Origin: Phorcus lineatus
Lineage: Eukaryota; Mollusca; Gastropoda; Trochida; Trochidae
Length of the DNA: 64,000 bases
Assembly: GCA_921293015.1 (NCBI GenBank)
Contig: OV121091.1
Coordinates: 27,512,839-27,576,838 of the forward strand
Direction: 5' to 3'
Position 1 is the stretch's first letter; each line of letters starts with the position of its first letter. A program made the translations under genes and the position numbers. Of the stretch, positions 23,800 through 37,700 are shown in pieces. The notes under the pieces are model-generated. The model made no database searches. It was given only the letters and a program-made list of their open reading frames with translations, and was not told the origin of the DNA.

Positions 23800-24450
23800 T
23801 TATAACTTATCAATAATTTCAATTCATATTTGTCATGGAACCTCAGATATATGTAATGATTTGTCACCATTAACTATTTTGAAAACATCTTTGAAAAATT
23901 TGGGATTTTGGGCAAAAAGCGGTGAATTTGTAAGAAAACTGAACAAGTCCTGAACGGCTCCTATCTTCTAAACTTGTCATCTAATTTTCATCAACTTTGG
24001 TACCGAGATACATCATTGCATGAAGGTGTGTCATGATTAATAATTTTGAAAATATTTTTGTAAAATTTTTTTTTTTTTGGAAAACTGTTTTAAACCTTGC
24101 CCACTCACAACTTATAAATAAATCATTAAATTTTTATCAAAGTTGGTAATGAACTACATAGTTATATGAAGGTGTGTCATGATTAACAAGTTTTCTTTAA
24201 TAAATTTTGCTTTTTGGGGTAAGAAGCGGTGACTGTTAGAAAACAGTTTTGAGTCATTGCTGGCTCATATCTTAGTACTTTGAATTTTGACATTTTCTAA
24301 AAAGTCCTGTCTGGTCATTACTTTACAACTAATCATCTGATGTTGATGAAAGTTGGTATAATATGCTGAATGCATAAAGATGTATCATTGTTAACAAATT
24401 ATAAAATTTTTAGGTAAAACTTTTCGCTTTGGGCAAAAAGCAACGTATTT
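23800..24450. repeat. Diverged tandem array, ~160-210 bp units
   Basis: GAAGGTGTGTCATGATTAA occurs near 24020 and 24167, with variants near 23855 and 24376. Each is linked to CATCTAATTTTCATCAACTT-like and GCAAAAAGCGGTGA-like blocks. Identity between units is low. Confidence 0.6.
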
Positions 24451-24792
24451 GGTAGAAAATTTTGCAAGTCATCATACATGAAGTTGATTTGAAAACAAAA
24501 ATTTAACATATTAAATTTTGGGGCCAGAAAAAAACAAAACATGATTGAAAATATTTCCTTTAAATTATGTGAATTTGTCACATGTCAATTTCGTTTTGCT
24601 TCTTATTGAACAGTTTCCTTCTTTTATTCTTAACAGCATTGCAAATGACATAGAATTCAGCAAAATATTATTAAGGATTAATTGCTTAATACTGTCTTTG
24701 AAGATCTTAAATTGATAAGATATGTGATACCTAAAAACATTATGCCAGCTGCGGGCTCGACCATGCCAGCTGCTTGTTTTTATTTAATTTTT

Positions 24793-24886
24793 AGTCAGAA
24801 CAGAACAGAACAGAATTTTATTTCTCATAATTCACAACAGTGACATAGAGAACAGTTAAATATATTATAATATTATATACATATAT

Positions 24887-24924
<38 letters not shown>

Positions 24925-25910
24925 AAAAATAAATTGGAGTAATAGTGTGCCGTATACATAGACATGTGTCGTGCATAGATTAAAACTTACACAGACCTTC
25001 TTTAACGAATTTTGCCAAGTTTAGTAAAAGTGGTTTATAAGTAGTTTTCATGAGGGCTATATACTTTTCAATTGAAGGGTACTTACAGTAATACGATGGG
25101 AGGTATTTACATCTTAATTCTGATAGAAAGGGGCAGGCCAAAAGGAAATGAAATTCATCACTGGTGGAGATCTTACAGAGTTTACAAATTCTTTGGTCCT
25201 TATCAATTTTACTCCACCGACCAGTTTCAATAGGTAATCTATGGTTTGAAGTTTTGAAGAGGGTAAGCCAAATTCTTAGATTGCTAGGGAGTTCTAAAAT
25301 ATATGAGTCGATATGAGGTTTAGTTTTGTAAATTTTGTAGTATTTAGCTTTTGATGAATCAATTTGAGAAGCAGTCCACATTTGGAAAAATTGATCAATA
25401 AGGACTCGTTTAATAGATGATTTTAAAATATGTGAACTGTTAAAATTTTGATTTATCCATACATAAATGAAACCTGTTTCCCGCAATATTCCTTCAATTG
25501 AATTAATTAAATTGAAATTAAATTTAGGATTGGCATTTTGTAAAGTATACATAAGAAGGTACATTTTATATGATAATTTGTTAGTGTTTTGCAACATTTT
25601 ACACCAGAAAGAGATAATTCTACTTTTAATACAAATACTGAGTGGATAACGGCCAAGTTCGCCATACACCATATAATCTGGCGTAGACATTTTTACTTTA
25701 AGAATATATTTACAAAATTTAAGATGAAGCCGTTCAAGACACATAATATTTTCAAATCCCCACACTTCAGATGAATATAATAGTATTGGTTGTACAAGTT
25801 GATCAAATAGTTTTAACTGACAATCAAGGGGGATATCTAAAATATTAACTTTACGCAGTAATGCGAACATTGATCTTGAAGCTTGCCCATACAGGCGTTT
25901 AATACATTTA
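24793..25910 (-). mobile_element. 5'-truncated non-LTR retrotransposon, C-terminal RT region
   Basis: A 296-codon minus-strand frame (24980-25870) encodes the end of a LINE ORF2. It shows LFDQLVQPILLYSSEVWGFE (the post-catalytic thumb region), then CKYILKVK and YMVYGELGRYPL. A C-terminal Cys/His cluster CKLCKISTSDEFHFLLACPF resembles the zinc knuckle found at the end of many LINE ORF2 proteins. A (TTCTG)n tail on the minus strand sits at about 24795-24814 and a TA microsatellite lies in the 3' region. The catalytic FADD region and endonuclease are missing. The long intact frame suggests a fairly recent insertion; the clade is not determined. Confidence 0.88.
24889..24922. repeat. (TA)n microsatellite
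   Basis: An uninterrupted TA run lies next to the 3' end of the LINE fragment. Confidence 0.95.
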
Positions 25911-26039
25911 CAGAATGAGTCAGTTAATGTATTGCCCCTTCAAAACCAATCAGAATAGTTAGGAATGAGCTTAAATGCAACTCGACTGTTGCACTCACTT
26001 GTACAATTCGGTAGAGATTGACAACTATTAAAAAATCGT

Positions 26040-26400
26040 TAATTTTGAAATACACCAGCCGATTTTGGTGATCTTTACTTCATTTTCAATGTTATTACGA
26101 GACTGATTTAAAAAAAAAGTTGTTTGCGCAATATCTTTTGAGCCATCCGAGTCTTCAAATTTGATGCAAGACTTTCATGGAGAAATATCCAGACACCAGT
26201 CTACTTGGGTGACCTTGACTTCGTTTCCAAGGTCACCACGAGCTTTAAAAGGTTTTAGCGCGATATATTTTGAACCGCTAAACCTAGAGTCTTTGAATTT
26301 GGTGTCAGACTTCAATGTAGGAGTACTCAAACACCAGTTCATTTTCTTGACCTTGACTTCATTTTCAAGGTCTCTATAAGACTTTAAACAGCTTTTCAAT
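26040..26400. repeat. Tandem array, three ~140-bp units
   Basis: CACCAG followed by a TGACCTTGACTTCATTTTCAA-type core begins units at about 26050, 26193 and 26331 (spacing 143 and 138 bp). Each carries a GACTTCAATGGAG-like segment before the next. A short open frame on both strands here is an effect of the periodicity. Confidence 0.8.
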
Positions 26401-27820
26401 GTGGAAATTGAACCTAATATTTTGTTTTTGATTCCTTGTTTGATACCAGCATGTATTTAATAGCATTTAGCATTTTTTGATGTATTAAGATATTATTTAT
26501 TTATCTTTTCTGCAACTTATTAATGAAATATTTCAAGAACAAGACAACACCTTACTAAAGTATTGTATCTTACAAAAAGTATTAAAAAAACGTGTTTTAA
26601 CAAATGGAAAAAGTTACTGTTTGACCGATAATTATAACTGAATGTAAGCATCGGCTGACAAATTTTGTCAATTTATATGTCAGTCTAAAAATGTCATCGA
26701 CACTTCTTCTGCAGCGTAATTACAAGTTTTTGTATTTTTGCATCCTACAGTGAAATCAAGCTTTACAAAATTAGAAATATTTTAAAGCCTCATACACCCA
26801 TGCCAGTGAGACCGTTGGTGGTGGTCTAATGTAAGGAGATATCTGCATCAATGCTTGTGGCAAATATACCACTGTTTCTCTTTTATTGGTTTATCCACTA
26901 TATCTTCTTCCTGTCTGATCTCAATATTTTCCTTATATGAATGTGTTTTAAAATGGCGATTTTTCAAACGACAGAATCCCTTAACCAGTTTTTCTTTTGT
27001 CAATTGTGAACAATTCAATAATAAGAATTATCAAACCTGTCTCACATTATTTTACATTTTCCGCTTTAACAAGTTTTTTTTTCTGCTTAAATGTTACCAT
27101 TTCCTTTGAATATTCTCAAATTTCTGACAATTTCCCCGGAAAAATGATTAGAATTAATCTGAGAACTATAGACTTATATAATTATAGTAATTCAAGTCGC
27201 TAAGTCCAATTCAAATGTCAACCGAAGAAATTAATATGAAAGTTGTAGCGATTTATTTTTATAACTGTTTTAAGTAGATTTAGAATTAATTTTGCTAAAC
27301 ACGCTGCGGGCGAAGATAATACTTCACTAGAATTTATAAGAGAGAGAGAGATATATTGTTACCTTATTTGGAGTCATCCTGTCTCAGGGTGAGTTAGTTA
27401 GTAATGTAAGGTTCTTTTCAGACAGGCAGAGATCAGACCAAATTTGAGTCTTACTAAAACCTGCTCTCTGTCTCTCACTAAGACTTTCTCTCCTTTCGAC
27501 CCCTTTCTCCCTGATCTGTCCACTCTCTTTAGCATGCTTGTCATCCAAGTGTTAAATAACTGAAATATTTTTTAAAACACATCAAACCCCAACTCACTCA
27601 ACTCTTTTCAGACAAAGGTTTTCATTGTCTTCGACAACTGGGATTACCAATCTTATTGAATGAAGTTCTAGCCATTCGATAACCTTTGGGGTTTTTTCTA
27701 CCCAACTTGAGGTGCTGTTTTTTAAAAAAAAGATAAACCTTTTAACGGTGTGTCGAGAGCAGATCTAACGAAGCCCTCTGAGTTTGAGGGCCTCTGCAGA
27801 GTTGAGGGACACTGGACGAA
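26401..27820. other. AT-rich intergenic stretch, nothing assigned
   Basis: No gene recognised. A GA-rich patch lies at 27341-27351 and a CT-rich patch near 27465-27530. Confidence 0.5.
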
Positions 27821-27833
27821 TCTTGTGTAAAGG

Positions 27834-28097
27834 TGAGGTGAAGTGAGTTTGTGTTTAACGCCGCTTTCAAGATTATTTCACTTATATCGCGGCTGCTAGT
27901 ATTATTGCAGGGAGAAAGCCCGCAACACCATTGTGGCTATGCATTGCGGTGAAACCTGCGAGCAGCAGCTGGAACTAGCGAACCATGGGTGGTACTGCGC
28001 TGAATTTCAGTGTAGCATTGCACCCAAACCTGACTGCGTGTAGAACAGTTCTCTACTGCTGACAAAGTTGCCGAGCCCCTGGCCGGATTCGAACCAC
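27834..28097 (-). mobile_element. tRNA-derived SINE with 13-bp target duplication
   Basis: It is the reverse complement of the 11.0-kb and 12.5-kb SINE family. It reads in from its tail AGGTGAAGTGAGTTTGTGTT to the B-box complement GGATTCGAACC at 28083-28093, where the head is truncated. TCTTGTGTAAAGG occurs exactly at 27821-27833 and 28098-28110. The perfect duplication marks it as younger than the two POFUT2 copies. Confidence 0.92.
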
Positions 28098-28110
28098 TCT
28101 TGTGTAAAGG

Positions 28111-30993
28111 GATGGCGTGACGCTGTGTAATTTAGGGTCATTCCTGTGTCAAAGGTATAATCGGAACACCCGGATCTAGTTGGGTATATCAATAAAATGT
28201 GAGAATTTGAGAACTTATTTCATGAGATTGTTGAGGTCATTATCCAAAGCGAAAAGATCGGTATTATTAACAACCTAGATTCGTAAAGAGGTATACATCT
28301 GCCTAGAACTGTAGGGGATGAATTCATAGACGTCATCAAGACACATATTTCGGACAGATGAATTAGATTAAGCAGACGAATATTAAGCAGCTATAGGACG
28401 GGTTATAGCACAGTAGAGGATATAGCAATACGGCAACTGATAGGCAGAAGGATCCTTGTTAAAATGACAATGATTAATATTGTTATGGTTTGTTTATCGA
28501 TTTATAAGAAACTCATTTAAGATTCGCTAGAAAATAAACAAAATTTTGGTAGGTGAAGAGACGCTATAAGCCCTACGATGTATTGTTAAAACATTTACTA
28601 CAATGCGGCACTATGTATCAGAAATAGCCATGATATTTCATATTCTTTTCATTGTTCCGATGTTTACCTCATATTTTGAGCCCGTTCCTGCTTCAGAAGT
28701 TATGAAAGAACGTTCTTTGATAATTTGAAGTATAGCTTGTGTTAGCGTTCGGTTACATCCTAATAACACCAAATTGTTCTTATAGCTATTCGCCGAATAT
28801 TGGACTACGGCGGTTTATAATTGAATTAGAACAGTAATATGATGTTGCAGGCTTGAATATCAATATCGATAACTTTGTTGTTTATTAACTCTATGATCTT
28901 TTAAGGAAAGTCGTTTTTTTATCACAAAATCATGCATATATCGTGGAGTTTACATTGCATTTGATATTCAATTGAATTGCAATTCAATTTAAAAAATCAT
29001 CAATTCCTAAAAAGGTACTAATTAATGTTCTTAAAATATTTCAAAACTTGTTGAAAGCAGGTCAGATTTTTTACGTGTCTGATTTACGGTATGGGTGAGA
29101 GGCACTAAATGGGGATTAATATGTTTAAAATTATTGAGAAGATAAACATCGAAATGAAGGCAAGCACTTCTATCAAGATAGTTTATAGAGAGTGCGGACG
29201 ATTTAAAATCCACTTTTTCCTGATGCCAGAATATTATTGAATATGTCTCTTAATTATGCCCTCTATACCTCGAAACACACGGCTATACTAACATATTGTG
29301 GTGTAGTTGTGTGACGAAGGAGGAATGACGGATTGGATATATCTTACAAAAATTGTTCAAGAAGATCTTTTATCAAGTAAATCATGTTGTGTCGTCGTAA
29401 AATCTTTGTTTATGATGCCCTGAGAGTATCAGCATCGTTTAACATAGTTATGTTCATTAAAAAATATATCGACTTACGATGCTCCTATCAATATTGCATG
29501 CGCTAAAAGATGATCTAACGATTAAATACTATTCTACTCCGTTGAGGGAGCCTTCCGGTCCATGTGACTGTTATATATTGTTCGACACTGTGATAGCCAA
29601 TGTGGTAACGGTAAACCAATATGATTTAGCAGCAGAATGGTTTCATTAACCCACAAAGCAATTTAGATATTGCTTATGTTCGACAGGCCCTTGAATCGCT
29701 AATAATCGATAGCATGTCACAAAAAGGCGCAGCTGCTTCAAAATTGTCGCAAGAACATGCGAATACGTTCATGAGACTAGCTTGTGTATAGAGATCCAAT
29801 CAGGCGAACGTAACCACATATTCCCTGTGGAATTCAACATTGTCAAAATCTTATCATGAGGTTGTTATGACACACTGAATAATCTAGATAGTCCTCTCTA
29901 GTTACCGAAGAGTAATGCTTGTCATACATGTACGACCAACTCGGGGCTATTTCGCAGCTAATAAACACAAGGGAATATTCAGTTGGCTATATTTATCCAA
30001 TCAAACACACGCATATGATAAGAATAAAAGTTTTTTAAAATATGGTACCATTTTTGAGAAGGAAATCCCCAATAGAATGAGTTCGAATACCGCTAGAGTA
30101 GATTTTCCAAAACCTTTATTCCCCGGAACACGGTAGATATTTATCAGACTGATAATTGCTTTGGGACATTGTGACGTAGAAGTAATGATCATATTCGAAT
30201 CTACCGAACATGTTTTTCTGAAAGGAAGATGCTAATTGAGCAGCAACATTTGTATAATCCATTCAGAACCCTTTAAAAGCCGCACCAATGTCTTGTTAGT
30301 TTTTTACAGCCGATAAGTGAGTAATATTGCTTATGATAGTGGAAGTGAAAAGCAGATTATTTATTATCTTTTATTATTAAGGGGAACCCGTTAGGGAGGT
30401 AATAACAGAGTTCTTGATACCTTAACTATTTATTCATAAATGGAAGACCGCTAATAGTAGAAATAAATACCAACAACGAACAATTAAAAATAGAAACAGA
30501 AAAAACTATTGTAGAATCACTTACCTGCCCAGAGAGCAATAGGTTTATAAACACACATACATCTTATTGCACACTGACCCTTGCCCGCTGAAACTATTGC
30601 TTGGATTGCAGATCATACATACATGTGGTTTTATCAACAAATAACCTGCTTACTACCCCATGACCTCAGATACACACATAACTGCCAGCAATCATGTTGA
30701 ATATCCGTCACTTACAGATGCATATCTAACATAAGATAAACGCACATGTGGCCGAGCTCACTATCATTATATACAATCAAAGGAAATAAAAGTTTTGCGA
30801 CCATTCCTTTATCAACCCTTATCTTTCATCACAACTGCAATCAAAGAATTCAAAAAGCGCGGATTTCCCAGAAAGAATATAAATAATGATGTAAGTAAGC
30901 GGTCACTGTGTAGCAATGGTCCCCTCGCAGTACAGAACACATAATAAGAGTGGGAAGAGGCGACTTTCCTCCGTAGTACAGGGTATATAGTAT
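28111..30993. other. Intergenic region downstream of the receptor gene
   Basis: No gene seen. On the minus strand an AATAAA (TTTATT at 30429-30434 on plus) lies about 560 bp beyond the receptor stop and is a candidate poly(A) signal. Small open frames have no recognisable features. Confidence 0.45.
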
Positions 30994-31710
30994 TCACATG
31001 GGAGACGGGATGGGTGTTTCGGTCACTACGGTGTCATTGACCCCCTCCTGGAAGAGGCCTCGCTTGCCAGGGGTGTGATGCTGTGCGGGGACGATGATTA
31101 GGATGATGAGGTAAGCAGTGAACGTGACAATGCAGTAGAACCAGAAGAGGAACCTGTCCACCACAATAGCGATCCTCTGCCACTCGGCGACCACCATCTT
31201 CTTAATGTGTGGAGTCTGGTCGACCGATTCCTCGTATTCGGTCTCTGGGTCCTCCTCAAACTTCATGGGCGGGACTGGAGGACAAACATCTGGATTCTGG
31301 TACACTGTTGACTGGCTCGTACAGTTTGGCTGACTTGTCAGTTTTAGCAGCGGGTTCTGGGTGGCGTTTGGGCTCTGGATAATGATAGCTGGGATCCCTC
31401 TGCTTGGCCCAGACGACTCGTCCACCCCTGCAGCAAGACATCCAGTTCCCTCTGATCTTCCGTTCCTGAAGGACTCCTGGTTTCGCCATGTTCCCTGTCC
31501 CTGATCCCGCTCAAGCCTCCAGGTCTCCGAGTGTTCCCCCACACTATTCCTCCTGACCATAGACCTAACTGCCTGGTAGCCTTCCGCGTTGTTGTTGTGT
31601 CGAGTGAAGATAGGGCTATTGGGTTGTCTGCTCACGTCAAACTTTGAATAGGATTTTCGGATCTGACTGTGATGGTCTGGGCGTTTAGTTACTTCATAGA
31701 AATGGTCCTC
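30994..31710 (-). CDS. nAChR exon 7: M3-M4 loop, M4 and C-terminus
   Basis: Acceptor TTTTGTCACAG, phase 0. The loop is rich in Ser, Asn, Arg and Pro and low in structure. It ends KKMVVAEWQRIAIVVDRFLF, which leads into M4, followed by a 30-residue extracellular tail with an NDT site. The stop is at 30994-30996. The exon is more GC-rich than its surroundings. Confidence 0.93.
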   Translation of the reverse strand, partial: EDHFYEVTKRPDHHSQIRKSYSKFDVSRQPNSPIFTRHNNNAEGYQAVRSMVRRNSVGEHSETWRLERDQGQGTWRNQESFRNGRSEGTGCLAAGVDESSGPSRGIPAIIIQSPNATQNPLLKLTSQPNCTSQSTVYQNPDVCPPVPPMKFEEDPETEYEESVDQTPHIKKMVVAEWQRIAIVVDRFLFWFYCIVTFTAYLIILIIVPAQHHTPGKRGLFQEGVNDTVVTETPIPSPM

Positions 31711-34700
31711 CTGTGACAAAAGGCTTTATGTTAACAAATGATGAACTATGTTCGTTCACGTAACAAACTAAATTGAACAACGAATTTAAATATGTTACTA
31801 GCAAGCTCTCTTGTCCTCAGAAGAAACTACTGTAAAAAGACATAAAATATATACATCTGTGATGTGTGAGAACTGTTGATATACTCTTTCTTGATTAAAA
31901 ACGTTTATTTAAATTGTCAAACGAGAATATATATGATTGATAAAACGGCAACATCGATGAATATATCCTGAAAACTGTGTTTTTCATAATTAATAGATCA
32001 ACTGTAATCTTAGTTAATTCATTGTGCATTTGGACATACCAGAACAACATGCTTCGCGACCAGTTCGATGTCATGTTTGACTCGCAGGACCTTAGACATC
32101 CAGTTTAGAGCAAAGACTCGAACCCAGGCTGGCGCGCGTCTCATCTTCATCCCACGATTATACACATTGATGACGATTACGGCCATGATGACTGACACTG
32201 ACGTCATTGTCATCACAATGCACAAATAAATACCTGTGATCAAAAGAAATATTGTCTCAGTATATTTCTACAAGATACAGCTACAAAATAACATCTTTAT
32301 TCTCTAAACCTCATTCAAATCAGTATCTTCTGATAAGAAAATGGAAATGTTTTAAAAGTTGCAAAAACAGATTTTGAAATTGAATTTTTAATCATTATTT
32401 TTAATTTCTAACAATTAGACAGAGAATGAAATGGGTTTTCAAGAAAATATCTTTTGATGTATTAGTCCATTAATGAATATCTTTCTTCTTTTCTCAAAGA
32501 TGTTCTCAAAGGACTTCCTTTCAATACAAAAAGCTGTATAAATCGATTTGTTTTGCATATTATTAACAAACAGTTTCAAATTTAAAAAGACTTCAAAATC
32601 TTATATGAATTGACAAGCACTGACACGCACCTATGAGAGGAACAGCCTCTGAGGTAGCGGGCACCTGTTCGGCAACGAGCAGCATGAACATGGAGAAGGC
32701 GAGGAAGACGTTCAGACCCAGGGTGACCTTCTCACCCGACGTGGGCGGCAACCAGAAGGTCAACAAAGTCAGGATTGACAGCATGATGCACGGCACTATT
32801 ATGTTGAAGATGTAGTAGAATGTTTTACGGCGGATGTGCAAAATGAAGGTAAGGTCTGGGTGGGGCTCGTTGCAGCAGACGTACTTGCGGATGTTTTTCT
32901 TGAGCGTAACTGAAAGTAGTTCCCACTCGCTGTTGTTGACGTAGTACGTCATATCTAACGGCGTGTCGTTAAACATTGTGACGTAATCCACCCACAAACC
33001 GCTGTATATCCAAGATCCGAATCTCAGTATACACTTCTGGTCGTCAAACGGGAAGTAGGTGATATCAACCTTGCAGGAACTCTTCAGTTTGACCGGAACT
33101 GGCCACAAAACTGACCCATCGTAGTGGACTTGAACAAAGGTACCACTCATGAATCCTGTAGACCCATCGTCCGCACTGAAACAATATACATTTACTTACA
33201 ATAACCTGTATGTAATACACCATTAAAAGATTGGTCGCATCCACAATATGTCAAACATCCCGTATGCAACCATTTAGACGGCAAAAAAACACAAGAGCTG
33301 GGTGTCCAAAGTCTTATTTTCTAACATAATACAAGTGTAATACTACGTCCGAATTTCATACACATAGCGTCTATCCAGGCCTGTTGACGAGAACACAGAA
33401 ATGCTGAAGGAAACACATACTTGTTGAACATGAAGGTGTCTGGCAGCCATACTTTACTGCCGGCAACACGGAGTGATCTGATCTCGTTGTAGTCCACAGG
33501 TTGCCAGGCTAAATTCTCATCTGTCCATTCCTATAAGTTAATGTAATCGGATAAATCAAATATGATAATTCATTTACAGTGTAACATCTTAATTTTAAAA
33601 AAACCTCCGTCGAAATTATTTCACTTATCTTTATTATATGCCCGATTTTGGTTTTGAAGATTTGGAAGTATGGAGACACGAGATAAAACAAGTTTCAAAT
33701 CAGTATTCGGGTAAAATTTGTGCTTCAGATTTTAGATGTAAATGTCAAGCGAAGGTATGAGGTTACAAAGAGTCCCATATTTTTTATAAGCAAAACCTAA
33801 CTTCCCCTTGTTGGACCAATGAAGACAATCATAATTTAAGTTCGTATAGTTTTGACTTCCATATTACAGCGACAATTCAGAAAGTGCATTCCCATTCCAC
33901 GTCCCCTTACCGAATGTAAGATGTATATACTCAATACATATCTTAATAAATGTAAATGAAATATATAGTCTACCTGGTCAATGAAGACGTTGGTAGTCAA
34001 GACCTGTTGCCGCTCATCCTGAAATGTACACAATGTGAACATGTACGTTACCGTAACCTGGTGACACTAAGCAATATATGACTTATAAAAGTTTTCATAT
34101 TCCTACATCTCTCATCACATTTGTCCCTTTGTGTTTATACACTAACAAAACTTTAAATCATATAAGACATCAATGATGAAATGATATTTGTATATTTTTG
34201 TTTGCTTGAATATATTCCACAAAGATAGAGATTATGAAGAAATATATATGAATGGATGGCGTAACTTATCAACTTATTTTATTGCTTGGAGTACAGTTTA
34301 TATCATAAAATATTCATTAAAAATAGATCTAGCGAAATCCTTTATTCAATAGCTTATATAATCCATCTCTTAAAATACCAATCTTATCAAATCTAATTTG
34401 GATCTTATTATAATTATATACCACAGTGTATCGTAAAAAGAAAAATTGTTGATTAAGCTTGCTTTGAAACTGCAAATATCTTCTTAACTTGAAAGGTTTC
34501 ATTTTCATAATTGGCTATGACGCCTTAATTAGGTTACAATTTAAAGAGATAAACAGGTACAAAAGAACTCACCAGCCCGACAATGTGATTGAGTCGCAGG
34601 GCGAACTTGACGATAAGTACATCGGAGGCGTTGATGATGGGTCGCACAGACTTCTGGTAGTGTTGCATCAGGTTCTCGTAGAGGAGTTGCTCGTCCGGTA

Positions 34701-37700
34701 CCGGGTAGTCGCATACACCTGGGGGAAACAGGCCAATCAAACATTGTACTCATCTAGACGGCTTACAAGGGATTGTATGGTTATCTTTAGGGGGTAAGAA
34801 GGGAATGTTGTCGGCGTAATGGATATGTCGTAGAGGCGTTGCTCGTCCGGCACCGGGTAGTCGCATACACCTAGGGGAGACAGGCCAATCAAACATTGTA
34901 CTCATCTAGACGGCTTACAAGGGATGGTATGGTTATCTTAGGGGGTAAGGGTGAATGTTGTCGGCGTGTTGCTCGCCGGCACCGGGTAGTCGCACACACC
35001 TGGGGGAGACAAGCCAACCACACATTGTACTCATCTAGACGGCTTACAAGGGATGGTATGGTTATCTTACGGGGGGGGGGGGGGGGTAAGAGGGGAATGT
35101 TGTCGGCGTAATAGATATAACGTACGTATATGTCGTAGAGGTGTTGCTCGTCCGGCACCTGGTAGTCGCGTACGCCTTCGGGAGACGGGACGGCATTGTC
35201 AATCATTGTACAAATATCATTATCTATTGTTTATTTTTTTAGGAATGAGAGGGTGTGTGGAAAGGGTTAGAAACCGTCATCAGTATTTGATTGAATCTTT
35301 ACACATAAATGTCCTCGTCCGACCCTCGCAATGAAACGTACATCTACCATACGCTTTTTTAAAACGGAACAACAAACATCTTCTACCAAATTCCAATACG
35401 CGTATACAGTACCATTTCTCTAATCTTATTAGCCGTAACGAATCAACTTATGGACACTTGATTTAAAAACGTGTCACAACACCTACCTCGAAAAGTGAAA
35501 TTAAAAAATTCAATTCAAACACATCATATGTCTTTTTGAAGACCTTGCAATGCAAGGTGCTATGCGCAAATTTCATTTATCATCAAACATCTCAATTAAC
35601 ATTCCACTTAGAAAGATTATTTAATCTTTCGCCTCAACTATCGTGTAAACCATTAGATCGCGAGAAAAATCTTTTAAAATACCTTTAAATTATTTATAAA
35701 GCTCTTCATGCTACATTTTAAAATTCATAGATATTTTGATAACACTATTGATAATACATTAAATATAAATTTTCATCTTAGGGCACTGTTTATAAATTAA
35801 AACCTGAACAAATCTGAAATATCAATTTCTAAAATCAGTAAAATTGTTCAAATTATTATTTAAATAACACTAAATCGTTATATAAATAAACCTTCTATTC
35901 TGCTGAATGCAAACCAAAGCTTATTGAAAACCAATGCTGACCCCACAAATCTATTTTATAATAATAATTTACAAGCATTCTTTTTATATTGAAAATTTAC
36001 ATTCGATTATCACTGCAGCACTATTTTTCCATTTGTGATTCGTACGCACCTCGCAATTATTTGAAAAAATATTCTTTGAAGTGAGGTAAAAAGGTTAATC
36101 GTTTCTCGGACTTCGAAACCGTGTTTTCAACGTATCAATGTAACTTTAATTTTCGAAAAGCTACATTTAGGATAACCTCTTCTATATCGTTAATAAACAC
36201 GTCATTCATGCATGCTTCTTCATCGGGTGTGATGAAAGGAATGACAAAATGAGACAAACGTTTAAAGGGGCACAGTGTATGTTGTTGGAGTCAATTATGT
36301 CAGACTTCATAAATTGTGCTATTTTATCGAGAAGTAGTGGTTGTTTCAGAAAATCGGAATCCTAATGCTTATCACCTCAGTTTAGTGACAATAATCGGGT
36401 AAAAGTCGTGTTTTGTGATCGAAAACCGGACAGTGGGGCGCGCAATTGACGCGGAAGTTGTTTTAAAAAAAACTTATTTACAACAGACACAAAGATCCAC
36501 ATACTTTGGTAGTGTCATGTAGTGTTAATCTGACACAGAATTTCTAGTTTTAACATTTATGGGGCCGTCTTCAGATTATAACTTAATAAAAGAAAGCATC
36601 ATCATTTTGGCATTTTAGTAATAAAGATGCAAGTTTCTGGAGGCTTTTGTAACTGAACTCAGGTCATAAGGTATTTTATCCTTACTTACGCCACATGAAA
36701 ATAATAAAACATACTCTATGCCCCTTTAATGCAGTTATATATTAATTTTGTGCTCACGACTGCTTCATTGCTTTATATATATTGAATAAAACCCGTAAAC
36801 AGTGGAATGATCATAGGAACTGGCTGCGTCAGCGGCTGACAGCGCAAGCCGTACTCAAACCGGGGATGAACCGTGTGTCAGAAGCAGGCGTTAGGATGGA
36901 GACACCCCTGCTGGGGGCTGATGATACGAGCCCTGTGTTTGTGTCATCACTAATAGGCGGTCATGTCGTGGTCGATAAATCAGCGATCAGTGTCACCTGA
37001 ACAGTCCACGCCAAAGACTGCATACGAATCAATAACAGGAGGCTCTCTCAGCGCAGCTATTACATACCATCTTCAAACCCTGTCACCGACCTTCAAGCGA
37101 GTGGAGCTTCCAGGTGTTATTCTTAGGCCTTTGACTTATATATAACACCAAACACGATGAAGATTACTACGAACTTCTAGGTTTATTGCAAAAGTGAATC
37201 TTTTCGGTGTGTTTAATTACAAATGAAAGCCGTGCTTGATAAAGGAGACAGTACATCTTCATAGCAAAGTCGCAATTCCGTAAATCACCACGACATCATA
37301 TGACCACTCTGTGGATTTACACAACTTCACTGTAAAATATATAATTTCGTAGAATACTCAATACTGGGATTTCAATTGTAATAGGTACCATGCGGTGAAA
37401 AAGATAAATATTTCCTCGACTTTTCTATAAGTTTTGTAAAATTTTAGTTTATGAAAGCGTTTAAAATTACTAAATAAGTATTAATACTAAATAGTTATAA
37501 AGCTGATACCAAACAGAAGACGATAGGGTGCACAAATGTATTAAAGAGGTACTTAGTTTAGAAACATAAGAACTAATACTGCTTTAAACCTGCTAGAACA
37601 TTCGTTCAAACTATTTAATGTATTAAAAAGCCTATAAATAACTATTTAAGTAGAATATCGGGCGATTATGTGACCATAAAGGCTTCTATGAAATTACTGC

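Noticed and set aside
28007-28192. 61-codon minus-strand ORF
   Set aside because: It is read through the head and body of the SINE at 27834-28097 and into the flank.
31256-31544. Alternative minus-strand ORFs inside nAChR exon 7
   Set aside because: They are out-of-frame shadows of the intracellular-loop coding sequence.
32633-32815. Plus-strand ORF opposite nAChR exon 5
   Set aside because: Antisense shadow of the conserved M1-M2 coding sequence.
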